From assembly GCA_024709485.1 (NCBI GenBank), contig JANJWO010000029.1:1-39972 (forward strand): a stretch of 39,972 nucleotides of DNA. The letters are read 5' to 3'. Below, one piece after another: positions 1-7,271 of the stretch (position 1 is the first letter of the stretch; each line of letters opens with the position of its first letter). The notes below the pieces were generated by a model. That model was not told where the DNA came from. It ran no database searches and worked only from the letters and a program-made list of their open reading frames with translations. The DNA comes from Hydrogenophilaceae bacterium. GTDB lineage: Bacteria > Pseudomonadota > Gammaproteobacteria > Burkholderiales > Thiobacillaceae. The translations under genes were made by a program, and so were the position numbers.

Positions 1-243
1 GAGGCGGCAGGCCGGGGCCTGCAACGAGGCGCGACAAAGGCAGGCGCGCGACCAGACGTGCCAACGGGTGCGTAGCGGTGTCACCCAAAAGGTGAACCCG
101 AACGAAGGCGGAAAACTCAGCATTCTCGCGGCTTTCATTGAGGTGATGAGCGGTCAACTGCGGTTTCTAGGTTAAAGGCCTGCTTGCGTTCATGGGCGCG
201 CGCAAGGAGGGTTTCCCGCAACGCCTCCGCTCCCATGATCCAG
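1..243. other. left edge, no recognised gene
   Basis: A plus-strand frame is open from base 2 to a TAA at 173-175 (57 codons, Arg/Gln-rich start, then a hydrophobic-looking end). It could be the 3-prime end of a gene entering from the left, but I do not recognise it. A minus-strand frame (135-320, 61 codons) overlaps it and the ferric-reductase relic and looks no more convincing. The join between this stretch and the relic near base 290 looks like a recombination breakpoint. Confidence 0.2.
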
Positions 244-531
244 TCACGCAGCGCTTCCGCGCTGCGTCTTGCGCCGACGCCATCCAACGGGTCGCGAGTG
301 TAAGTGGTGGATGAGGTCAATGCCGAGAGGCGCGCTGGCGCGTTTGAAACGGGCGGTCAGTAGGAACTGGATTCCCATCATGGCCATGCCGGCGAACCCC
401 AGCGCCATGGAGAAATCCCGCCAGAAACCGGAACCGGACGGCATCTCGCCGGCCAACAGCAACACCAGTGGCGCCAGCACCCGTGCCGGGTAGACACCGA
501 TCCAGAAGAAGGAGGGCAGGACGCTCCGCAT
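244..531 (-). pseudogene. ferric-reductase-like membrane protein, N-terminal remnant
   Basis: The 95-residue frame begins like the N-terminus of ferric-reductase-like / ferredoxin-reductase-type membrane oxidoreductases. It has a first transmembrane segment (about 10-27), a second (about 38-60), and the conserved stretch leading to GIDLIHHLH (about 71-79). Family members continue through several more haem-binding membrane helices and FAD/NAD domains, some 350 residues further. Here homology stops after about residue 80 and a short Arg-rich unrelated tail follows. The ATG lies 3 bases after the TGA of the site-2 protease gene, so it was the next cistron of that operon. The protein is almost certainly non-functional. 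The family call rests on recognition of the N-terminal segment only. Confidence 0.55.
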
Positions 532-534
532 CGG

Positions 535-1644
535 TCAAACTCCCGGTTTCATTCGCCCGCGACCCTGCCGCTCCCGCAAGGCGTTCTCGATCCTGATCAA
601 TTCCATGATGTTGTCGAGATCGACTATCCCCGCCAGCCGGCCGCCTTCAGTCACGGAGAGCAGGCTGCAGTCGCAGCCCTGCAAACGCTCGAGCAGCTTG
701 TCGAGGGGCTCGCCGATGTCGGCGCTCACGACCTCCCGTTGCATCCAGTCGCCGACCGGGGCCTGTTCTCCCCGAGACTGCAAGCCTTTCAACAGAGCGG
801 TCTGGGTGAGCACCCCGATCACGGCCTCGTTCATCAGCACCGGAAACGCCTTCTGGCTGCCGGCCAGGGTCAGTTCAATGGCGCGCGACAGGAGATCGTC
901 GGGCGACAAGACCTGATAATCGGTCAACATGGCCCGGTCCACTGTCGCTCCGGACAAGGTGGATTTGGTTTGTTCCATTCCCGCCTCACCCGCCGCGCCA
1001 ATCCACACGAACAGCGCGATGAAGATCAGGAAGGGATTGTAAAGCAGCCCGATGAGCCCCAGCCAAAGAGCCAGGCCTTGGCCGATTCTCGCCGCCAGCT
1101 GGGTGGCACGATTGCGATCCAGTTGCAGGGCCAGCGCCGCCCGCAACACCCGCCCGCCATCCATTGGAAAGGCCGGCAGGAGATTGAAGACGGCCAGGAT
1201 GAGGTTGACGACCATCAGCCGTTCCAGGAAAGGCCCGCCCGTGAGACTGATCTGATCCAACGGCACCAGCGCGTTGCTCCCCGCCAGCCACGACCACAGG
1301 CCGAGCGCGATGACCAGGTTGACCGCGGGACCGGCCAGCGCCACGGCGATCTCCTGTTTCGGATCGTCGGGCATGCGCTCCAGCATGGCGACACCGCCGA
1401 TCGGCAGCAGGGTGATGTGACGGGTGGCGATGCCGTAGCGCCGAGCCATCAGCGCGTGCCCCAGTTCGTGCAGCACCACGCAGGCAAACAGGGCGAGGAT
1501 GAAACTGACGCCGCCGATCACCGCGTCCAAGCTGCCCTCGATCCGCCAATGGCTCAAGGCGATCCAGGCGACGAGAATGAAGAAGGTGGCGTGGACGTGG
1601 ACATCGATGCCGGCCAGGCGGGTCAGTTTCCAGGACCATTTCAT
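535..1644 (-). CDS. site-2 protease family membrane metalloprotease with CBS domains
   Basis: A 369-residue integral-membrane zinc protease of the M50B (SpoIVFB/Rip3-like) family, which cuts substrates inside the membrane. The zinc and catalytic motif HELGH is at residues 59-63 and the second motif, PMDGGR, at 160-165. Hydrophobic helices surround both. Two CBS repeats occupy about 235-290 and 297-352, a usual C-terminal regulatory module that may sense nucleotides. Its ATG overlaps the TGA of the upstream P-type ATPase by 4 bases (1641-1644), so the two are probably co-translated. The ferric-reductase relic follows directly. Length and motifs are intact. The substrate is unknown; a role linked to the neighbouring cation pump is inferred from position alone. 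Confidence 0.93.
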   Translation of the reverse strand: MKWSWKLTRLAGIDVHVHATFFILVAWIALSHWRIEGSLDAVIGGVSFILALFACVVLHELGHALMARRYGIATRHITLLPIGGVAMLERMPDDPKQEIAVALAGPAVNLVIALGLWSWLAGSNALVPLDQISLTGGPFLERLMVVNLILAVFNLLPAFPMDGGRVLRAALALQLDRNRATQLAARIGQGLALWLGLIGLLYNPFLIFIALFVWIGAAGEAGMEQTKSTLSGATVDRAMLTDYQVLSPDDLLSRAIELTLAGSQKAFPVLMNEAVIGVLTQTALLKGLQSRGEQAPVGDWMQREVVSADIGEPLDKLLERLQGCDCSLLSVTEGGRLAGIVDLDNIMELIRIENALRERQGRGRMKPGV

Positions 1645-4373
1645 GTTTCGTTGCCCGCCGTTTCCCGGCGCAGCCGCAGCGCCTTCTCAGCGCCAATGAC
1701 CAGGTAGATCGCCAGGCCGACCGCCGTGATATGGACCCAGTCCATCAGGCCAATCGGCGCGGTGTGGAACAGCCGGTTCATCAGCGGCAGATAGGTGAAC
1801 AGCAGTTGCGCCGCCAGCATGGCGGCGATGCCTGCCCAGATCCACGGGTTGCTGAACAGGCCCAGGCGGAACATGGAGAAACGCAGCGAACGGCAGTTGA
1901 GCAGATAGAAGGACTGGCCCACCGCGAACACGTTGACCGCGATGGTGCGCGCCTCCGCCTCGCTCGCCCCCTGGGATAACGCCCATTCGAACAGACCGAA
2001 GCTGCCGGCGAGCAGCAACAAGCCGACCGTCAGGATACGCAGCATCAACTCGACGTTGAGGATCGGCGCGTCGGGTATGCGCGGAGGACGGTCCATGATG
2101 CCCCGTTCACGCGGTTCGAAGGCCAGGGTAAGTCCGAGCAACACCGCTGTGGTCATGTTGATCCACAGCGCTTGCACCGGCAGCACCGGTAGGGGCTGCG
2201 CCGCCATCACCGCCGCGATGATCACCAGGCCCTGCCCGGCATTGGTCGGCAGGATCCAGGTGATGAACTTGATCAGGTTGTCAAAGACCCCGCGCCCTTC
2301 CTCCACCGCCGCTTCGATGGTGGCGAAATTGTCGTCGGTGAGCACCATGTCAGCGGCCTCTTTCGATACCTCGGTGCCGGTGATGCCCATCGCCACGCCA
2401 ATATCGGCCTGGCGCAGCGCCGGGGCGTCGTTGACACCGTCGCCGGTCATCGCGACCACCTCTCCGCGCGCCTGCAGGGCCTCCACCAGGCGCAGCTTCT
2501 GTTCCGGCGTGACGCGGGCGAATACTGCGGTATCGGCGGCGGCCGCAATCAGATCCGCATCGGAAAGTTGCTCCAACGCGCGACCGGCGAGCACCTCCGG
2601 CGGCTGGCCGTCCCGCGCCGGACCGCCCAGGCCAATCTGGCTGGCGATGGCGGCCGCGGTCGCGGCGTGATCGCCGGTGATCATCTTGACCTTGATCCCG
2701 GCGGCCTGGCAGGCGCGCACCGCGCGGATCGCTTCTTCGCGAGGTGGGTCGATCATGCCCTGCAAACCCAGAAAGCTCAGGCCGCCGGCGACATCCTGAT
2801 GGTCGATATCCGTTGTGCCCGGCGCGACGGCAAGACGGGCGAAGGCGAGCACGCGTTGCCCCTGGCCGGCCATTGCCTGTACCCGCTGATGCACGGCCTC
2901 GCTGTCCAGCGAAACATTCTGGCCGTCCGCTCCCAGCATCGTCGTGCAACGCTCCAGCAGCTTTTCCACCGATCCCTTGAGGTAGACCACCGGGGGGTTG
3001 CCGCCGTGCAGGGATGCCATGTACTGGTGCTGGGACTCGAACGGGATCGCCTCCAGCCGGGGGTGGGCGGCCTGTTCCCGCGGACCTTCCAGTCCGGCTT
3101 TGCGCGCCGCCACCAGCAGTGCCGCCTCGGTGGGATCGCCCTCGATCTTCCAGCCCTCGGTCGTCTGCTTCAGCACCGCGTCATTGCACAACAGGCCCGC
3201 GCGCAGCAGTTCGCCCAGCGCCGGATGGTCGCCAAGATCCTGCCTCTCACCGTCGCGCCGAAGCTCCCCCTCGGGCGCATAGCCGATGCCGCTGAGCGCG
3301 AACGCCTGACCGCCCGCCCAGAGTTGCTGCACGGTCATCTCGTTACGGGTCAGCGTGCCGGTCTTGTCCGAACAGATGACGGTGGTGCTGCCGAGGGTTT
3401 CCACCGCCGGCAGGCGGCGGATGATGGCATTGCGCTTGGCCATGCGCGCCACGCCGATGGCAAGGGTGATGGTCAGCACCGCCGGGAGTCCTTCCGGGAT
3501 CATCGCCACCGACAATGCCACCGCCGCCATGAACAGGTCCACCGCCGAGCCCCCGTGCCACAGGCCGACGGCGAAGGTCAGGCCGGCCAGGCCCAGGATG
3601 GCGTAGAGCAGGATGTGGCTGAAGCGCGCGATCTTGCGCGTCAGCGGCGTGGCTAACACGTCGGCGGCGGCGATCATCTCCGAGATGCGGCCGATCTCGG
3701 TCGCATCGCCAGTGCCGGTCACCACGCCGGTGCCTGTGCCATAGGTCACCAGGGTGGACGAATAGGCCATGTTGACGCGATCGGCCAGGGACGTATCGAC
3801 CGCCAAAGTGCCGATGTGCTTCTCCACCGGCAGCGATTCGCCGGTCAACGCCGATTCATCGATCTGCAAGTTGCGGCCGCGCAGCAAGCGCAGATCCGCC
3901 GGCACCTTGTCGCCGGAGGCAAGCAACACAATATCCCCAGGCACGAGCTGGGCCGCGTCGATGCGTTGTTTCTGCCCGGCGCGCAACACGGTGGACTCGG
4001 TGGTCAGTGCGCGCGCCAAGGCCTCGAGCGCGCCGAGCGCCTTGCCCTCCTGCACGAAACCGATGATCGAGTTCAGCAGCACCACCCCGAAGATGACCGA
4101 CGCATCCACCCAGGCCCCCAGAGACAGCTTGATAATGACCGCGACGAGCAGGATATAGACCAGCGCCTGGTGGAACTGCAGCAGAAATCGCAACAGCGGC
4201 CCCCGGCCCTGGCGCGGGGTCAGCGTGTTGGTGCCGTGTTCGCGCTGTCGCTCCTCCACCGCGAACCGGTCCAGGCCGCGCTCCGGATCGGCATTGAGTA
4301 GAACCAGGATCTCGTCGTTGGGCAGATGATGCCAATGCTTGCCTATCAGTGGTTTCACGTGTGCTCTCTCCAA
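1641..4373 (-). CDS. cation-transporting P-type ATPase (type II, Ca2+-like)
   Basis: A 910-residue P-type ATPase that pumps a cation across the inner membrane using ATP. An N-terminal cation-ATPase domain comes first. The actuator loop has TGES at 177-180, the M4 ion-site motif PEGLP is at 293-297, and the phosphorylation motif DKTGT at 336-340 supplies Asp336. The hinge TGDGVND and a C-terminal block of membrane helices follow. PEGLP and the absence of an N-terminal heavy-metal domain place it in the type II (SERCA/PMCA or PacL-like) group. Ca2+ is the likeliest ion, but Mn2+ or Na+/K+ cannot be excluded. It heads a short operon with the site-2 protease through an ATGA overlap. Upstream is the IS/uspA relic. 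Confidence 0.93.
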   Translation of the reverse strand: MERAHVKPLIGKHWHHLPNDEILVLLNADPERGLDRFAVEERQREHGTNTLTPRQGRGPLLRFLLQFHQALVYILLVAVIIKLSLGAWVDASVIFGVVLLNSIIGFVQEGKALGALEALARALTTESTVLRAGQKQRIDAAQLVPGDIVLLASGDKVPADLRLLRGRNLQIDESALTGESLPVEKHIGTLAVDTSLADRVNMAYSSTLVTYGTGTGVVTGTGDATEIGRISEMIAAADVLATPLTRKIARFSHILLYAILGLAGLTFAVGLWHGGSAVDLFMAAVALSVAMIPEGLPAVLTITLAIGVARMAKRNAIIRRLPAVETLGSTTVICSDKTGTLTRNEMTVQQLWAGGQAFALSGIGYAPEGELRRDGERQDLGDHPALGELLRAGLLCNDAVLKQTTEGWKIEGDPTEAALLVAARKAGLEGPREQAAHPRLEAIPFESQHQYMASLHGGNPPVVYLKGSVEKLLERCTTMLGADGQNVSLDSEAVHQRVQAMAGQGQRVLAFARLAVAPGTTDIDHQDVAGGLSFLGLQGMIDPPREEAIRAVRACQAAGIKVKMITGDHAATAAAIASQIGLGGPARDGQPPEVLAGRALEQLSDADLIAAAADTAVFARVTPEQKLRLVEALQARGEVVAMTGDGVNDAPALRQADIGVAMGITGTEVSKEAADMVLTDDNFATIEAAVEEGRGVFDNLIKFITWILPTNAGQGLVIIAAVMAAQPLPVLPVQALWINMTTAVLLGLTLAFEPRERGIMDRPPRIPDAPILNVELMLRILTVGLLLLAGSFGLFEWALSQGASEAEARTIAVNVFAVGQSFYLLNCRSLRFSMFRLGLFSNPWIWAGIAAMLAAQLLFTYLPLMNRLFHTAPIGLMDWVHITAVGLAIYLVIGAEKALRLRRETAGNET

Positions 4374-4503
4374 TCAGCCAAAATAGGGTCATGCGCTCCG
4401 GCCCGGGTCTCCGCGTTCGTTGCTGCGCCCAAAGCCTGTAACAGCTCGCCGCCGACAGCGTCCAAGGCGACGGCGCCAAGCACGGCGAGGAGAAGCCCAT
4501 GCA

Positions 4504-4662
4504 TCAGACCACCAGCACATTGCAGGGCGCGTAATAGGCGAGGAAGCGCGACGCGGTGCCCATCACCGCCTCGCCGATGCGCGGCCGCCATGACGGCATC
4601 GAGCCGCCCGCTTCGCTTAGGCTGGCGTAGCGGTTCTCAAGGTCGAACAGGCTGGTTTGCAT
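4504..4662 (-). pseudogene. chimeric relic: IS5-type transposase start joined to a UspA C-terminus
   Basis: A 52-codon frame below the usual ORF cutoff. Its first ~20 residues (MQTSLFDLENRYASLSEAGG) match the conserved N-terminus of IS5-type transposases. The last ~27 residues (from RIGEAVMG to VLVV) match the C-terminus of the UspA encoded at 6371-7240. At DNA level 4498-4600 and 6364-6470 are nearly identical for about 100 bases, including the stop codon and the following ATGCATCAG. A deletion or recombination evidently joined an insertion-sequence start to a uspA tail, and neither protein is functional. The AT-rich bases 4680-4740 upstream may include the old IS end. Confidence 0.65.
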
Positions 4663-4781
4663 GGCCGAAGCGTAGCGGGATCGGGGGATTTATGAAGTGC
4701 CCTGATCGTTAATTTATTCATCATGGTTTTTTGTTTGCAAAAGTAGTTAAGGCAGCTTCATCACGATGACCTTTATCAGGT

Positions 4782-6092
4782 TTAAGGTCGCTGCTGACCC
4801 AGCATTTCCGGGGTAATCAGGGTAACGCCCTTTTCGGTCACGTGAAACCGTTTGTCGTCCTCGGCCGGGTTTAGCCCCACGGTCAGTCCGTCCGGTATCC
4901 GGCAGTACTTGTCCACCACGACGCGCTTCAGCGTGACACGGCTGCCCACGACGACTTCGGGCAGGATGACCGAGTCTTCGATGTGGCTGTAACTCCCGAC
5001 CCGCACCCTGGTGAACAGCAGCGAACGAAGCACCGTGGCGCCGCTGACGATGCAGCCGCCCGAAACCAGTGAATCCCACGCTTGCCCGCGATGACCGTCA
5101 TCGTTGAAGACGAACTTGGCCGGCGGAAAATGGTAACTGGCGCTCCAGATCGGCCAGTCGTCGTCGTACAGATTGAGATCGGGAACGACGTGGGTGAGAT
5201 TCAGGTTGGCCTCCCAGTAAGCGTCCACCGTGCCGACATCCCGCCAGTAGGGCTCATCGCCCACCATGTTCACGCAACTATCGGCGAAACGGTGGGCGAA
5301 AACGCGTGCGCGTGACACCAGCCAGGGAATCAGATCCTTGCCGAAATCGTGGCTGGATGCGCTGTCCTGGGCGTCCCGTCTCAACTCATCGTACAAGAAC
5401 CGGGCGTTGAACACATAGATACCCATGCTCGCCAGCGCCCTGTCCGGCTGGCCGGGTATCGGCGTCGGCTGCCCGGATTTTTCCTGGAAATCGACGATCC
5501 GCCCCTCATCGTTCACACCCATCACGCCGAATGCCCTGGCTTCGGCCAGCGGTACCTCGATGCAGGCAATGGTCAGGTCTGCAGCCTTCGCCACGTGATC
5601 CGCCAGCAGCCTGCCGTAGTCCATTTTGTAGACATGATCGCCGCCCAGGATCAGCACGTAATCGGGATGATTGGGACGCAGGATGTCCAGATTCTGAAAG
5701 ACGGCGTCGGCAGTCCCCAGGTACCAGTTTTCGTCGAGCCGTTGCTGCGCAGGGATCACGTCGATGAACTCATTCAGATTGGCGGGCAGAAAACTCCAGC
5801 CTTGTTGGACATGACGAATCAGGCTATGCGCCTTGTATTGAGTCACGACGCCGATGCGCCGGATTCCCGAATTGACGCAGTTGGAAAGCGGAAAGTCGAT
5901 GATGCGCAGTTTTCCGCCGAACGGCACCGCGGGTTTGGCACGCCAGTCCGTAAGCTGCTCAAGGCGGCTGCCGCGCCCGCCCGCGAGCACTACGGCGTAA
6001 GTGTTTCGGGTGATGGCGCTGACGAAGCGCGGGTTCGCTTCGCGCTTGAACGGACAGTAATCGGAGTGCAGGCATTCGGATGCGGTCGTCAT
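4782..6092 (-). CDS. glgC: glucose-1-phosphate adenylyltransferase
   Basis: Makes ADP-glucose and pyrophosphate from glucose-1-phosphate and ATP, the committed step of bacterial glycogen synthesis, in the cytoplasm. The 436-residue product has the nucleotidyltransferase signature GGRGSRL at 38-44, KPAVPFGG at about 53-60, and the conserved IDFPLSNCVNSGIRRIGV region. The catalytic GGDHVYKMDY block and a left-handed beta-helix C-terminus follow. Length is typical (420-440). The ATG at 6092 is preceded by a purine-rich AGAGAGAAG. It stands alone: an inverted-repeat element and uspA lie upstream and the chimeric relic downstream, with no other glycogen genes in view. Family members are allosterically controlled by glycolytic intermediates, and nothing here argues against that. 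Confidence 0.96.
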   Translation of the reverse strand: MTTASECLHSDYCPFKREANPRFVSAITRNTYAVVLAGGRGSRLEQLTDWRAKPAVPFGGKLRIIDFPLSNCVNSGIRRIGVVTQYKAHSLIRHVQQGWSFLPANLNEFIDVIPAQQRLDENWYLGTADAVFQNLDILRPNHPDYVLILGGDHVYKMDYGRLLADHVAKAADLTIACIEVPLAEARAFGVMGVNDEGRIVDFQEKSGQPTPIPGQPDRALASMGIYVFNARFLYDELRRDAQDSASSHDFGKDLIPWLVSRARVFAHRFADSCVNMVGDEPYWRDVGTVDAYWEANLNLTHVVPDLNLYDDDWPIWSASYHFPPAKFVFNDDGHRGQAWDSLVSGGCIVSGATVLRSLLFTRVRVGSYSHIEDSVILPEVVVGSRVTLKRVVVDKYCRIPDGLTVGLNPAEDDKRFHVTEKGVTLITPEMLGQQRP

Positions 6093-6269
6093 GGGCTTCT
6101 CTCTGAAGGGCGCACTTCTATAAATGGCGTTTAAGCGTCAAACTTTCCCGGTCGGGTTTCATGTTATTGATTCGGCCTGATGAAGTTTGAAGTAACGCCG
6201 GAGCTTGGTTTGGTTGTGTTGTGTACGACAGCACGTGAGGCCGAAGCAATAACCATTAAAAACAGCGTG

Positions 6270-6353
6270 TTATTGAGACGGCTCAACGAACTGTCAACTC
6301 TGGACAATGCAAAATACCTTGCGGGTTCAAACATCACCGAGCCGTCTCAATAA
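6270..6353. repeat. 15-bp inverted repeat pair (small mobile-element relic or operator)
   Basis: A perfect 15-base inverted repeat, TTATTGAGACGGCTC at 6270-6284 and its complement at 6339-6353, flanks 54 AT-rich bases. It sits between glgC and uspA, 17 bases past the uspA stop. The large loop argues against a simple terminator. A MITE-like relic is the favoured reading. No open reading frame is inside. Confidence 0.55.
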
Positions 6354-6370
6354 GAGGAAAAAATCATGCA

Positions 6371-7240
6371 TCAGACCACCAGCACATCGCAGGGCGCGTA
6401 ATAGGCGAGGAAACGGGGAACGCTGCCCATCACGGCCTCACCGAGGCGCGAGCCGCCATGCCGGGCGACGACGATCAGGTCGGCATCGAGCTCGCGGACG
6501 GCATCCGGCAGCGCCGGATTGGGGTCGCCATGGACGATGCGCTGTTCGATGTCGAGCCCGGCCAGCTCGGGATCGGCGAGCAGCGCGGCCATGTTGCGTT
6601 CCGCCGCCCGCGCTTCCGTCTGTGCATAACGCGCGATGTCCGCTTCGGGGAAGCCCTTGTAACGCAGCTTGGCCTCGAAGGGGGCGAGGTAGGCATGCAG
6701 CAGCGTGACCCGGGCGTGCGCCGCCACGATGAGCGCCGCGCGCAGCACGGCATCCGAGCGCGGCCCGAGGTCCACCGCCGCCAGCGCGCAGGCGTACTCG
6801 TCCGTGGCCGCTTGCCGCGCGACCAGCACCGGGCAGGCGGCCTGGGCGAGGATGCGCGCCGCCGTGCCGCCGAGAAAGAACTGCTGCAACGCGCCCCTGC
6901 CGTGGGCACCGATCACCACGAGGTCGGGCCGGAAGGTTTCGGTCGCGTCGGCCACCGCGCGATGCGCCGAGCCCACGGCGATTTCGGCGCGTATCCGCAC
7001 GACGCCGAGGGATCGCGCCGCTTCAATCTGGGCGTCGAGGTTGGCCTCGGCGGCAGCGCGCAGGCGAACCGGCAGGTCGCCTTCGCCGAAGGCGGCATCG
7101 AGCGCCGGCTGGCGCGGAAAAGCATGCACGACGAGCAGTTCGGCGTTTTCGCGCGCGGCGAGCAGCGCGGCGCGGCGCACGGCGGTATTGCCGAGTTCGG
7201 AAAAGTCGGTGGCGACGAGGATGCGCTTGAGGGGGATCAT
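6371..7240 (-). CDS. universal stress protein, tandem UspA domains
   Basis: A 289-residue cytoplasmic protein of two fused UspA domains (about 1-145 and 150-289). Domain 1 has an ATP-binding-type loop, GAHGRG followed by GGTA. Domain 2 has ARHGGSRLGEAVMGS. Such proteins help survival under starvation, respiratory or oxidative stress. The frame is open to 7327, but the start chosen is the ATG at 7240 (MIPLKRILVATDFS). It is preceded by AGGAG at 9 bases and matches where the domain begins. It follows the ligase/acyltransferase gene by 31 bases and may be the last gene of that operon. A near-identical tail of this gene occurs as a relic at 4504-4600. Confidence 0.93.
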   Translation of the reverse strand: MIPLKRILVATDFSELGNTAVRRAALLAARENAELLVVHAFPRQPALDAAFGEGDLPVRLRAAAEANLDAQIEAARSLGVVRIRAEIAVGSAHRAVADATETFRPDLVVIGAHGRGALQQFFLGGTAARILAQAACPVLVARQAATDEYACALAAVDLGPRSDAVLRAALIVAAHARVTLLHAYLAPFEAKLRYKGFPEADIARYAQTEARAAERNMAALLADPELAGLDIEQRIVHGDPNPALPDAVRELDADLIVVARHGGSRLGEAVMGSVPRFLAYYAPCDVLVV

Positions 7241-7271
7241 GAAATTTTCTCCTGTTGATTGAATGAGGCGA

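Noticed and set aside
135..320. A 61-codon minus-strand frame at the left edge
   Set aside because: It overlaps the ferric-reductase relic in another frame and matches no family I know.
4355..4504. A 49-codon minus-strand frame after the uspA relic tail
   Set aside because: It overlaps the P-type ATPase start, has no recognised family and no clear ribosome-binding site.
4768..4789. A GACCTT/AAGGTC hairpin at the glgC stop
   Set aside because: Only six base pairs with a ten-base loop and no T-run; too weak to call a terminator.
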